A stretch of DNA of 64,000 nt, from positions 32,859,969 to 32,923,968 of the forward strand of contig CM043942.1 in assembly GCA_014529385.2 (NCBI GenBank). Reading direction: 5' to 3'. Both the position numbers and the translations under genes were made by a program. This DNA is from Adiantum capillus-veneris (Eukaryota > Streptophyta > Polypodiopsida > Polypodiales > Pteridaceae). The notes beneath the pieces were generated by a model. That model was not told the origin of the DNA. It did no database searches and saw only the letters and a list, made by a program, of their open reading frames with translations. Shown here piece by piece: positions 10,591-21,440 of this stretch. The stretch's first letter is position 1. Each line of letters begins with the position of its first letter.

Positions 10591-11922
10591 GTGTGTGTAG
10601 ACGTCACATTTACATCTAGCTTGTCTTCAGACGATCTTATGTCTACGGATTGCATATCGGATTGCACATTGTCTTCACATTGGTTACTAGATTTAGATGC
10701 TACTTTCCATGTCACGTCGCATCGTGAGTGCTTTAGCACGTTTTCTAGTGGGAGACTTGGTTGTGTGCACATGGCTGATGGTGCTGTGTATGACATTGAG
10801 GGTACAGGAGACGTATGTTTGTCCTTGCCCAGTGGTATGAGATTTACCCTGCGTCATGTGCGTTATGTGCCAGATCTGAGACGGGATTTGATCTCAGTCA
10901 GACAGTTACGGGATAGTGGATATCAGATTTCGCTACGAGAGCGAGATTTTGTGATGCATTTGGGTTCACTAGTGATTGCGAGAGGTGCCAGGAGTGGTAC
11001 AGGTTACCCATTGCATGTGGATCACGCGAGAGACAGTGTTGTCTCTGTGATCACGCAGCCAGGTAGAGAGCGAGAGAGCAGGCGAGTCTCTTTTGCTCAT
11101 GGGTTGCAGGGTACTTTGCATGGAGTGCAGAGTAGTGAGCTCGTTGTGCACACAGTTGGGGCACGACTTGAGCAGTCACACAGAGAGGTGACAGAGTCAG
11201 ACATGCATGCTTTGCTAGTGACTGAGCAAAGCAGAGATTCAGTTGTGCGAGATACTTCTATGCAGGATAGACAGGTAGAGCGGTCTTGCTCTAGCGAGTC
11301 ACGACAGGAGGACGTTGTGCAAGAGTCTATGCATACGGAGTTAGAGCATGAGAGCTCTAGTGAGTCACAGCAGATTGAGTGGTCATGTTTGCAGTGGATG
11401 ATTGCAGAGGAGACTGAGATGTCATCGATTATGCAGTCATTCCTTTCTATGCTCGACAGTGAGCATAGGGATATAGTTGTGCAGGATATGTCTTCCAGCA
11501 GACACCTAGAGCAGTTGGTTTGCTCTGAGGTTGCACGACAGGTTGATGCGTCTTTTGTGGACAGTCAGGAGATGCATGTGGCTGACAAGCTTTGTCAGTC
11601 AGAGATGCCTATTGCCAGGGATATATATGTTGATGCATGCTCCGTAGAGCTAGCAGAGCCCGCTAGCATTGCATCGGCATTCGGTGGTCTCATGTATGAG
11701 ATGCTGATCTTGAGACCAGATATCGCAGCTGCAGTGGGAGCATTTGCAGTTGGGGTTATCAGTCGTTTGTTGACTGATGATGGCATAGTGCACGAGGGAG
11801 ATATGCAGGTATTGCGTACATACTTGCAGTACGTGTGCGGTACGTCTGGTGGTGTATGGACTTACACGGGAGCAGGACAGTCGGATGCACACGATCACAG
11901 CCAGCCAGTGGGCATCGGTTGA
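10591..11922 (+). CDS. Copia-derived chimeric ORF: protease domain plus RT/RNase H junction segment
   Basis: An uninterrupted 443-codon frame whose function is unknown. A stop lies directly before GTG 10591, and the first ATG is codon 17 (10639). Residues 31-145 align with a Copia retropepsin: WLLDLDATFHVT (DSGA altered to DLDA, first Asp kept), then RHVRYVPDLRRDLISV and GSLVIARG. Residues 364-432 resemble the end of Copia RT (GGLMYEM, LRPDIAAAVG, then the ILRYLKGT-like YLQYVCGT). The 220 residues between are rich in Ser, Glu, Gln, Asp and Met, with no integrase or RT catalytic motifs. Every other transposon frame nearby is broken, so this is either a recent non-autonomous Copia derivative or a retained, possibly co-opted gene. 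Expression is not shown. Confidence 0.7.
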   Translation: MCVDVTFTSSLSSDDLMSTDCISDCTLSSHWLLDLDATFHVTSHRECFSTFSSGRLGCVHMADGAVYDIEGTGDVCLSLPSGMRFTLRHVRYVPDLRRDLISVRQLRDSGYQISLRERDFVMHLGSLVIARGARSGTGYPLHVDHARDSVVSVITQPGRERESRRVSFAHGLQGTLHGVQSSELVVHTVGARLEQSHREVTESDMHALLVTEQSRDSVVRDTSMQDRQVERSCSSESRQEDVVQESMHTELEHESSSESQQIEWSCLQWMIAEETEMSSIMQSFLSMLDSEHRDIVVQDMSSSRHLEQLVCSEVARQVDASFVDSQEMHVADKLCQSEMPIARDIYVDACSVELAEPASIASAFGGLMYEMLILRPDIAAAVGAFAVGVISRLLTDDGIVHEGDMQVLRTYLQYVCGTSGGVWTYTGAGQSDAHDHSQPVGIG

Positions 11923-11951
11923 GAGCGGTTTTCTCTCACCTTTTGTAGTCT

Positions 11952-12485
11952 TTAGACTAGGTTCCCTTGCTTAAAGGCATTCCTTGCTACCTCTAGTGCA
12001 TCTTCATATGTCCTAGGCTTCTTTAGCTCCACTCTCCAACGTATATTCTCCCAAAGACCAGCCAAGAACCTGTCCTTCTTCATCATGTCAAGCGGGGGTA
12101 CTTGTGGTGCTAAGGCCTTGCACATCCTCTCCCATGCCAATGAAAACTTTCGTATGTACGCATCTACTGGCTCACCTTCTTTTTGCACTAAAGCCTGTAC
12201 TTCTTGCCACACTTTGTCAGGATCTTCTATCTTCACAAACTCCACTTCCAATCCATGCCTTAGATTGTCCCAGCTCAATCTTACAAGTGGATCCGCTGCA
12301 CGCAACTCCTCTTCAAATGCTTTGGACCAAACTCGTGCATCACTCTTCAAACAGATTTGGAGAAGACGTAACATCTGCGCAGGGTCATGAATCTGGTTGC
12401 TAATACATGCAACCTCCATCTTTTCCAAAAAGTCTTCCACATCTTCATCACTTCTTCCATGAAACTCCAGATAAGAGAAATCCAT
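11952..12485 (-). CDS. Gypsy family D gag (partial)
   Basis: This 177-codon frame starts at ATG 12485. It is a retrotransposon Gag capsid domain that would assemble particles around element RNA. The typical core is present: SDEDVEDFLEKMEVAC, ARVWSKAFEEEL, SWDNLRHGLEVEF, EPVDAYIRKFSLAWERMC, KKDRFLAGLWENIRWRV and RTYEDALEVA. Family members normally continue into a zinc knuckle and pol. Here the frame ends shortly after EVARN, and sequence of another element follows, so the gene is truncated. It faces away from the chimeric ORF at 10591; their 3' ends are about 30 bp apart. The upstream leader and LTR (12486-14743) belong to the same element. Confidence 0.8.
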   Translation of the reverse strand: MDFSYLEFHGRSDEDVEDFLEKMEVACISNQIHDPAQMLRLLQICLKSDARVWSKAFEEELRAADPLVRLSWDNLRHGLEVEFVKIEDPDKVWQEVQALVQKEGEPVDAYIRKFSLAWERMCKALAPQVPPLDMMKKDRFLAGLWENIRWRVELKKPRTYEDALEVARNAFKQGNLV

Positions 12486-13525
12486 GGCTACCCAAGTTTA
12501 ATGCTTTGAGAACCCCTTCGAGCACACGTGCAAGAACCCAAAACTATTGACTGGCTCAATCCCCAGAAACTTCAATGGAGCTTGTCTTTAGATAAGGACA
12601 AACACATGCACATCAAATGAGTTTTCATAGTTGATCATCGGAATTACAATAGGCAAAGGGCATTCCAGTATCTCTCTTAATCTTCTTGGCCCAAACATAA
12701 AGACTATGCGCTGCTGGAAAAAAATCTTCCTGGACACATGAACATTTATCTGGATTCTCTGAGTTAAATGAAAAGGAGTGAATTGAGGGCCATTTTGATC
12801 ATCCATTAAAGTCAACCATGCAACTCCTAAGAAAGCACACTTGTCTTATCCTCTAATTTTGCCAAAATTTTAGCAGCATAACAGTATAAATGGCTCAAAA
12901 GACCAAAAAACCAGCCATCACAACTTGGAAAAATTTTGGCAGAGTTTCCCCAGAAGTAGAGCAGTGAGAACTCAAAATATAGATTGTAAACCCGCGTATC
13001 AATTAGGAATCACTAGTACATAGCCTATGGCGAGGTCATGAAAAGGGTGCTCCAGCCACCTGTATCACCGAAAGGATCTCCACATTTGAGAATCCCCCAG
13101 CTCAATAAAACCTCACGCTATCGACCGTCACACTAAGGCTAATGCAAATCGCGTATAGTCAAGTCTCAGAAATGACTATCTTCCAGACCAAGTCTCAGAT
13201 ATGGTTGGGACTGCCAAATAAAACCAAATATGGCTCCACAAAGGCGTACAATGGCAGTTTCTACAAGTAACGTACAATCCAGTAGACAATGCACTCAAGC
13301 AGGCACTAAATGATGCATACCCACAACAACTGCAAGTGACACCACTGCTAGTATATCACTGCACTCCAGCTACCTGTACCTGTACCTATACCTGTACCTA
13401 TAACCTGTAATTTGTAATCTGCAACCTGCAACCTTCAACCTTCAACCTGTAATCCCGAATCTCGAAGCTTGAAGCTCGAAGCAGAAGGTACTCGAAGAAG
13501 ATCCTCCGTGGGGGCGCCAAAAGAA
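12486..13525 (-). mobile_element. Family D leader with GGCGCC-type primer binding site
   Basis: About 1 kb of non-coding leader separates the gag start from a site reading, on the minus strand, TTTTGGCGCCCCCACGG (about 13506-13525). GGCGCC-centred primer sites are common in plant Gypsy elements and differ from the TGGTATCAGAGC sites used elsewhere in this window. Near 13370-13440 the leader has short degenerate repeats of the type CCTGTA and CAACCT. Confidence 0.65.
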
Positions 13526-13586
13526 TGTGAGCGGGATGGAAACACACAGAACGCCTCTATAACGACCTGACACACACTCTTGGAAA

Positions 13587-13673
<87 letters not shown>

Positions 13674-14743
13674 TGGGGCACCACTCGTCTTACAAAACCC
13701 ACCTGGCCGAGACTGGGAACACACCGATAGAGCGAGAGGAGAGAGACTATCCGTTTACCCACTCCACACAGAGAGAGAGAGAGACACACACACACACACA
13801 CCCAAAAACTCAGCTCAAAAGAGAATAATTTCTGATGTTTAGATACAATAGAGCTTGGGCCAACACCAATGGGGCAAATAGCTCACACAATATGGGTACA
13901 AGATACCAGATACACTCACAAATTGGAGCGGAAGCTTCGCTCATAGGAGAAACTTACACAGCCAAAACAACAGAAAAACCGTGAGGAATTTGGAAAAATG
14001 GACAATGCCATCGCGTCCGGAACGGCCCAAAACCCCAGTCTACAATGTCAAACTGCTCAAATCCGACTTCGGATGAACAGTTTACGGCCAAAACACGCTC
14101 CAAAAACCCCAAAAACACAGTTGCGGTTGTTCCTCCTCTCTTCTCCACGTTTTTTCTGGTCTTCTCTCTATTTTTTCAGTTCCCACACTTAGCTTTATTA
14201 CTTGGGCACCCTTGGCCTTTTAGTTGACCTCAAACGGACCCCGAACATGCCAAAAACTGACCTTGCAGTGCATAGTTGTCACCTTTTTGCATCATCCGCA
14301 CACCTGGCACTCAGCTTTTTTCAATAATACATCCCGCAACCAGGTGAATTGGCCCCAAAAGATGGTCCTCATGATGACCTTTCTGCATATTTATCACAAG
14401 AAAACACCCACATCGTGTCCTCACTTATCGTGCAAGTATTGGCCCCATTCGCCCTCCTGACGCCACTAGGTGTCATCTGACGCACCTGCTTACCTCATGT
14501 CGTCGGCCCGTGGATAGCTTCCTCGAGAAGTTTTACGTGCTAACAACTCCTCATCATAATAAAAAAAACCACACTGGTGCTGGCAATAGTGAAAATCGAT
14601 GCACTATGTACATGCTGTCCTACCTGCACACATGTGGGCCCCACGTAACCACCTGGCTATGGAAAATGAGCAATTCTTTATTTGATGCACCATGCATGTG
14701 TATGTACATATGCACAATCCCTTGCTCCAAAAAACTCCTAACA
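13526..14743 (-). mobile_element. Probable 5' LTR of family D
   Basis: Directly next to the primer site the plus strand begins TGTGAGCGGG. A matching end, CTCCTAACA, occurs at 14743, so on the minus strand the segment starts TGTTAGGAG and ends CTCACA (TG...CA, about 1.2 kb). It holds a long (CA)n tract and several stretches with no coding potential. No second LTR is in the window, so the outer boundary is inferred and no TSD could be tested. Confidence 0.5.
13589..13671. repeat. (CA)n microsatellite
   Basis: About 80 bases of nearly perfect CA dinucleotide lie inside the family D LTR. A shorter (GA)n(CA)n tract follows at about 13771-13801. Open frames through them are poly(Thr-His) or poly(Cys-Val) artefacts. 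Confidence 0.95.
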
Positions 14744-14763
14744 CCGGCTTATGTTTCAATGTA

Positions 14764-15656
14764 AACCCACTTTGTACCAATAGCCTTTTTCCAGAAGGAA
14801 AATCACATAAAGACCATGTGTCATTTTCTATAAGTACAACATATTTTGATTGCATGGTAGCCATCCAATTTTCTAAATTTTGTGCTTCATGATTCATCAA
14901 AAGATAGAGGTTCCTCTACATCACGTAAGCTAGAAACAGCCAAAGCATGCATAAGATGCATGGCAAGAGCTTGAACAAGTACGACTAGAAAAAGGTGCAT
15001 CCAATTATTATCACACAAAGTATGCACACAGCCATTTTGGCATACCTCTAGCCTGCTCATTCTTAGCCCTTTCCACATCAATTACACCTTGTACATCTGC
15101 ATCAATAGTAGGTTGGTCTATAATATTTTCATAACCCCCACAGGGTGTACATTCGCCTCATTCAAATTTACATTCAAATTTCCACCCCGGAAAAGAGGCA
15201 ACAAACTATCATAAATGTCATGTGAGCTTACATTATTGTCTCAAGTTTATGACAACAAGGGATGAACAGAATCTTCCACAAACACAACATCCCGTGAAAC
15301 CAAGATACGCTTTGTTTGTGGATGGTATAACCTGTAACCTTTGCTTTCAGTACTATAATCAACAAAAATTCATTTGATAGCCTTATCATCCAATTTTTTG
15401 TGTTGCATTTGTGGCACCAAAGCATAATCCAAGCAAAAAAAAACGTGCATGTGATCAAAAGATGGATTTCTGTCATGCCATGCTTCTTATGGAGTCATAG
15501 ACTGCAAAGCCTTCATAGGATACTTGTTAAGTACATAAGTGGCACACATGATAGCCTCAAGAAAAAAATGAATATGGCAAAGCTTGAATTTTGACCATAC
15601 ATCGTGCCATTTTGGTAAGCGACCTATTTTTCCTTTCAACAACACCATTTTGTTGA
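14764..15656 (-). mobile_element. Copia family A, outer copy A3, RT-to-integrase half (minus strand)
   Basis: Degraded A-family sequence from the start of RT (ENDTWSLCDFPSGK) through the acidic/Asn-rich linker to the end of integrase (GKIGRLPKWHDVWSKFKL, YVLNKYPMKALQSMTP). On the left it is abruptly joined to family D sequence. On the right it stops at ...TTGTTGA, where the plus-strand copy A4 starts. The remainder of A3 resumes at 26210 after the duplicated GTTGA. All frames are interrupted. Confidence 0.85.
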
Positions 15657-15883
15657 TGTTACCATATACATGTGGTAGTGATGTGTGTGAACACACTAGG
15701 ACCACCGGGGCATTTTTTCCCTCTTTAGGAGGTTCTTTCCCCCGTGCATTGTATATACGTCCATCACTCTAGGGCAATCTATCTTTCCATTGCACACTAA
15801 GTAACACACTCTCTATTGTGTGCCTTGAGCTTCCTTCGTCTTCTCCAAGCTATGTGCATTTCTCTGCAACCCCAATTCCAACA
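15657..15883 (+). mobile_element. 5' LTR of A4
   Basis: Begins TGTTACCATA and ends CCAATTCCAACA. It contains the family hallmarks CCGGGGCATTTTTTCCC, CATCACTCTAGGGC and GTGTGCCTTGAGC. It supplies the promoter and polyadenylation functions of the element by family knowledge; no separate signal is defined here. Confidence 0.95.
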
Positions 15884-15885
15884 AT

Positions 15886-15897
15886 TAGTATCAGAGT
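15886..15897 (+). other. Primer binding site of A4 (mutated)
   Basis: TAGTATCAGAGT lies two bases after the 5' LTR. It corresponds to the initiator-Met-tRNA site TGGTATCAGAGC with G-to-A and C-to-T changes, both compatible with cytosine deamination. Confidence 0.85.
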
Positions 15898-16206
15898 AGG
15901 TTGCATCCTCCTGGGCTTATTCGCCAGCAGCTCCAACACACGCCTGCTCACTTTCTTCGACTTTTGTGAGCTTTGGGGAGCGTTCGTTTGCTCAGACTTT
16001 TGATTCGGGCTCATTTCGGCCTCCATTTCCACTACAGCCAGGTCTGCACATGTAATTTTTTCATTTTGTGTAAAATTACTATCAGTGCCAAATACTGCAT
16101 AACAGGTCCCATACAGTCTATTGTGGGTTGTGTTGTATAGCACGTGTTGGTCTCACTAAGTTTCTCCTCATTTTGGGCAGTTTTCACATCAAGTGCAGCA
16201 TTTACC

Positions 16207-17280
16207 ATGGCTGACAATAACACATATGTGTTCAAGATGTTTGTTGTTGAGGACAGGTTGGATGGGGACAATTACCCTATGTGGGCTTACATGATGCAAC
16301 ATGTTCTTGTGTCAAAGGGCATTTGGAATATTGTGCAGGGCATTGATGTACGTCCTAGTTCTGAGGATGTAGGCGATGTTGAGGATGTTGCAGGTCTTGC
16401 TGCAAGGATTGCTGCTATTAGAGTTGTTTTGCCTATGGCAGAACAAGCTTGTTGGGATGTAACGGATGCGCAGGCTCATGCATTGATTGAGTTATCTGTG
16501 AAGTGCACCATTGTTCCTCACATTCGTTCAACAAAATCTACAAAACAGGCTTGGGATATTCTAGCAGGTTTTTATGCAAGCTGCAATGAGGCTAAAATTG
16601 CGTTGTTGCATAAAGAGCTGGAATCGAAGATTACGCATGAGAAAGATGATATGGACACTTTCCTTACTAGTGTCAAGGATATCAACGAGCAACTTATTTC
16701 TGTAGGTGAAGTCATTTCAAACAGTTCCCTTGTGCAGACTGTTCTTGATGCCTTACCAGATTCTTATCAGACTTTTGCTAGTACTTGGAGACTTATGACC
16801 CAAGGAAATCTCGAAGTTGTCAAGTTTGATGCATTGTGCACATAGTTGTTGCAAGAGTCACTTTCCAAAGAAAACACGACTAGACAACGTGCAGTTGAAC
16901 AGGCTTTTATTGCTTCTCAAAGAAAGGGTGGTAACAACAATGCAGCCACTTCTTATGGTTCTACTGAGAGTGGCAAAACTTCTGTTCCTAATGCTTCTGA
17001 TGGCAACAAATCGTCTGGAAATTCTGGTGATAAGGGCAAAAAGAAGATGCATTGCCATTATTGTAAAGCTAATGATCACTTGATCAAGCAGTGTCCTAAG
17101 TTGAAGGCCAAAGAGGCTAAGAAGAAAGAGGGTGGTTCCACTGCAAATGCTGGCTCCACTACAAATGCAGCCATTGTTGAGTCTCCTATGAAAGGAGACT
17201 GTGATGTTGATGTAGATGCAGAATGGGCTTTTAGTGCAGAGTGCACTTACAATCCTGTTGTCCATGATGCATGCTTGTGA
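16207..17280 (+). pseudogene. A4 gag
   Basis: Family A capsid protein. ATG 16207 is chosen because the MADNN start is shared with copy A5 at 36202. The N-terminal Copia Gag domain contains DGDNYPMWAYMMQHVLVSKGI (residues about 18-38), and the middle carries KELESKITHEKDDMDTFL. A zinc knuckle, CHYCKANDHLIKQC, lies at 17053-17094 (CX2CX4HX4C) and is followed by a Lys-rich tail. In-frame stops occur at 16843-16845 (TAG) and 17278-17280 (TGA). The frame otherwise stays open across them, so damage is light in this part. Confidence 0.9.
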
Positions 17281-18550
17281 ATTGCTGTAGATTCACATGT
17301 GTGGTATTTCGACAGTGGTGCTACAAAGCACATTACCTCACATCGTGAATTGTTCACCTCTCTCGAGTCTGTCCCTCATGGGAATTCAGTCACTTGTGCC
17401 AACAATGCCTCTGATCTGGTTCAAGGAGTTGGAAAGATTGTGCTTATTGCTGCAAGTAGCAGTTATTTCACACTTGTTGATGCACTTTATGTACCTGGGA
17501 TCAAGAAGAATCTTTTGTCTGTATTTGCACTTGCTAGACTTGAACTTGTAGTCAAATTTGTGGATGACAGATGTACGGTTCATGATCTCAGTTTTTGTGA
17601 TGAAATTGTTGCTCTGGCCTTTTGTGCCATGGGCTGCATAAGCTCACTTTGTATGACAAGTGTGGACAAAATTTTGTAAATGTGGTTGCAGATCCAAGCT
17701 GTTTCAGATGCAAAACTACGGCATGCACGTTTTGGGCATCTGAATTTTGCCAGTTTGCTGCCTATGTAGAAATCTGATATGGTTGCTTCTTTGCCGCCTC
17801 TTGAAGCACCTGTCAAACATGTTTGTGAAGGCTGTATTTTGGGTAAGATGCAGCGTTCAAATTTTCCAAACGATGGTTCAGTTAGGGTCACATGTAGGTT
17901 GCAGCTTGTGCATAGTGACATTTGTGGACCCATGCAAACTCCATCCTTGGGCAATTACCTATACTTCGTGACTTTCATTGATGATTACTCCAGGCATGCA
18001 TGGGTATGTCCGCTTAAAGCGAAGTCCGAAGTTTTTATGTGCTTCAAACAATTTCTGGCTATGGCTGAAAATGTCTCGAAATGTACTATGGGCACCCTCC
18101 GTTCCGATCGAGTGGGGGAGTATATGTCTCATGAATTTAATGCATTTCTGGCTAGTCATGGGATAAAACACATGCCTTATACGCCTCAGCAAAATGGTGT
18201 AGCTGAGAGGAAAAACATGTCACTTACGGAAATGGCACGGTGTATGGTCAAGGGTCAAGCTTTACCACATTCGTTTTGGCTCGAGGCTGTCATGTGTGCC
18301 ACTTATGTACTTAATAGGTGTCCTACAAAAGCATTGCAGTCTATGACTCCATATGAAGCATGGCGTGATAGAAAGCCATCTATTGAGCACATGCATGTTT
18401 TTGGCTGTTTGGCTTATGGTTTAGTGCCACAAGTGCAGAGTAGAAAATTGGATGATAAGGCTGTCAAATGTTTTTTGTTGGTTATAGTGCTGAAAGCAAA
18501 GGTTACAAGTTGTATCATCCGCAAACAAAGCGTATTTTGGTTTCATGCGA
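17281..18550 (+). pseudogene. A4 protease and integrase
   Basis: The retropepsin site WYFDSGATKHIT is at about 17302-17337, in the same frame as gag. Two compensating frameshifts lie between about 17615 and 17690, with a stop at 17677-17679. The GAG pre-integrase segment (HARFGHLNF) and zinc-binding CEGCILGK follow. The integrase core then has HSDICGPM, a DRVGEYMSHEF segment where Gly is altered from the usual DQGGEY, and NGVAERKN, which together supply the DDE residues. A frameshift near 18470 moves the C-terminal YKLYHPQTKRI segment to another frame. Confidence 0.88.
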
Positions 18551-20227
18551 TGTAGTGTTTGTGGAAGATTCTGTTCAGCCCTTGTTGTCATGCACTAGAG
18601 ACAGTAATGTAAGCTCACAAGACATGTATGACACTTTGTTGCCTCTTTTCAATGGTGGAAGTTCGAATGTAAATTCCAATGAGGCAAATGTACAACCTAT
18701 GGGGGTTTCCAAAAATGTTACAGATCATCCTATTACTGATGCAGATGTACATGATGTACTTGATGAGGAAAGGGCTGAAAATGAGCAGGCTAGAGGTATG
18801 CCAAAATGGCTGGTGCATACATTGCGTGATAGTAAATTGGATGCACCTTTGTCTAGTTGTACTGGTTCAGGCTCTCACCATGCATCTTATGCATCAAATT
18901 GTTATGCTTTGGCTGTGTCTAGCTTACATGATGTTGAGGAGCCTCTGTCTTTTGATGAAGCACAGAATTCAGAAAATTGGATGGCTGCCATGCAATCAGA
19001 ATATGATGCACTTATAGTAAATGACACATGGACTTTATGTGATTTGCTTCCTGGAAAAAAGGCCATTGGTACAAAGTGGGTTACAAGTTGAAACGCAAGC
19101 CGGATGGTGAGGTTGATGGCCATAAGATTGGACTTGTTGCAAAAGGCTATGCGAAGCAAAAAGCCATAGATTACAAAGAAACTTTTGCTCCCACTTGTCG
19201 TATGACTACTGTCCATTTTCTATGTGCATTGGCAGCTCATTTTGGTTGGGATGTACATCAATCAGACATTGTTACTGCTTTCTTGAATGGTGACATTTTT
19301 GAGGAAATCTATGAATGCAGCCTCACGGTTTTGTCATAAAAGGACAAGAGGACAAAGTGTGTAGATGTATGAAGGCTTTGTATGGATTGAAGCAATCTCC
19401 TCGTGCATGGTATGAGAAAGCTGACACTCATTTGGTCAAATGAGGCTTTCGTAACAGTCCAACATAAAGCACATTGTATGTAAAGCATGAGGGTGATGTA
19501 CTTCTCATTGTGGTTCTTTATGTAGATGATTTGCTCATCACTGGACCAAATGAGAGACATATTGCTGAATTTAAGGCTGATTTGAATGCCACTTTAAAGA
19601 TGAAAGATCTGGGACTATTGCATCATTATTTGGGCATAAGTTTAACCAGTGTGATGGTGGTATTGCCTTGTGTCAAAAAAGTTACATAGAGACATTTCTA
19701 TGTAAGTTTGGACTAGAGGATTGCAAACCTATTGCCACTCCCATGGAGACAGGTTTGAAGTTGAGTCTACATGATGCTGGTGATCCTACTGATATCACTC
19801 TTTACCAAACTGCTGCTGGCTGCCTCATTTATGTATGCAACACGAAGCTAGATATTTAGTTTGCAGTCTCACAGGTCAACAGATTTATGCATAGCCCAGG
19901 GTCTAAGCATTGGCAGGCTATCAAGAGGATTTTCTGCTACCTTAGTGGCACATTACATCTTGGCTTGTTTTATCCCAAGCGAGGATCATTGTTGCCAGAC
20001 TTACATGCTTTTTCGGACTCAGATTGGGCTGGTTGTTTTGACACGCGAGTGTCCACAAGTGGTTTTTGTTTCATGCTTGGCAGTTCATGTATATCATGGT
20101 TGAGCAAGAAAAAACCTAAAGTGGCCACTTCTAGTTGTGAGGCATAGTACAGGGCAATCTTCACAGTTACGATTGAGTGTGTATGGCTCAGACGCCTTAT
20201 GGCTGATTTGGGTGCTGGACACGACAC
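18551..20227 (+). pseudogene. A4 reverse transcriptase and RNase H, 5' part
   Basis: The RT begins with WMAAMQSEYDAL and GTKW at about 18980-19080, then VAKGYAKQK, DIVTAFLNGDIFEE and the catalytic YVDDLLI at about 19518-19540. RNase H follows with SDSDWAGCFDTRVSTSGF and SSCEA. At least four frameshifts and several stops (including 19441, 19466, 19857 and 20146) break it. At 20227 the RNase H sequence is interrupted by element B between codons matching GHD and TANTIY. Confidence 0.88.
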
Positions 20228-20419
20228 TGTTGGGGTATAAAGCCCAATGTGGTCACCCAGGTAAGTGGGCGGGCCGCCAGGTATGTACACATATTCTTTT
20301 GTAAAAACCTAATAAGAACTCACTATGCTCTACACATTATAGTAGAGCGAGTTCACCATATCGTCGTGCTCTTCTTCTCGCACTCTCTCTCGCGTCGCAC
20401 TTCCGCTCGTACTCCTTCA
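20228..20419 (+). mobile_element. 5' LTR of B
   Basis: Starts TGTTGGGGTATAAAGCCC and ends CGTACTCCTTCA. A TATAAA-like motif lies nine bases in, and a pyrimidine-rich CTCTTCTTCTCGCACTCTC stretch near the 3' end. Confidence 0.95.
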
Positions 20420-20421
20420 AC

Positions 20422-20433
20422 TGGTATCAGAGC
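20422..20433 (+). other. Primer binding site of B
   Basis: TGGTATCAGAGC, two bases after the LTR. It is complementary to the 3' end of plant initiator Met-tRNA and primes minus-strand cDNA synthesis. Confidence 0.95.
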
Positions 20434-21440
20434 TCAGATCGAGGCTCGGGGCAGCATTTGTAGGTAGCCAGAGTCACCTGCTTAGATTGCAGTGAGATTC
20501 GACAGGCGAAGACACGGCTTTGACAAAGTTCTGCGCAGGCCATTTTCGACTACGTGGTCTCAGCGGGTGCAGATCCGACTCTGCAAATTTGGGGTTTTGG
20601 CCTACGACTGCAGGTGCTGAGGATATCGGCACTCCTAGAGTGTTGATTTGTGGCTGTCTACACATTGAAGGACGGCTCACAGTTCTTGGAGGCGTGTCAC
20701 ATACGACACAGGCGCATCTACACACAGACTGTAGGCGACATCCACTAGTTCATCAGGTAGCTTGTGTTTGCTGCTTGATATTCCAGATTTCATCCTGACA
20801 TTGCAGGTACTTCCACATGGGATGTATTGTAAGAGATGATGTATGTCTGTTGAGGGTTTGCTGGCTGCGAGTCACGTAGCAAACAACCGCCGCAGTGGTT
20901 ACAACATACAGTGGGAAATTTTTGGATGTATGACTTTGTGGGAAGTCTATGTATTGTTAGATTTACTGCAGCCTTTGTTGAGGGTCGAGTGAGGTTTTAT
21001 TGAGCTGGGGGATTCTCGAATGTTGAGATCCTTTCGGTGATACAGGTCTTGGAGCGATCCCTCGAGCACCCTTAGATAGGCAGCTAGGATGTATTGACTG
21101 TGAGTTAGACAGTTGGGATTGCATCTTTGCTTTACTGCCGTTGAGGCATTGTCGCAGTCTATGCTTACAGGACAGTGACAAGACAGTGAGAGACAGTACA
21201 GGTGCAGGACAGGTTTACCCACAGCTTACAGTGTTAGAAAGATAGTGGTTTTTTCAGCAGTTTTTTGGTCTGTTTTTTAGTACACGAGAGCCATTTTACA
21301 AAGGAGACTCTGCCAAAATTTATGCAAAATCTGAAGCTTTCTTGGTTCATTTGACAGGTTGATATTGGTTCAGAGGTCAGTTTACAGGGGAAACTTTGCC
21401 GAATTTTTCCCAGGAAAGTAAACTACTGTGAAGCGTAGCT

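Noticed and set aside
13435-13828. Poly(Cys-Val) and poly(His-Thr) frames
   Set aside because: Artefacts of the (CA)n microsatellite.
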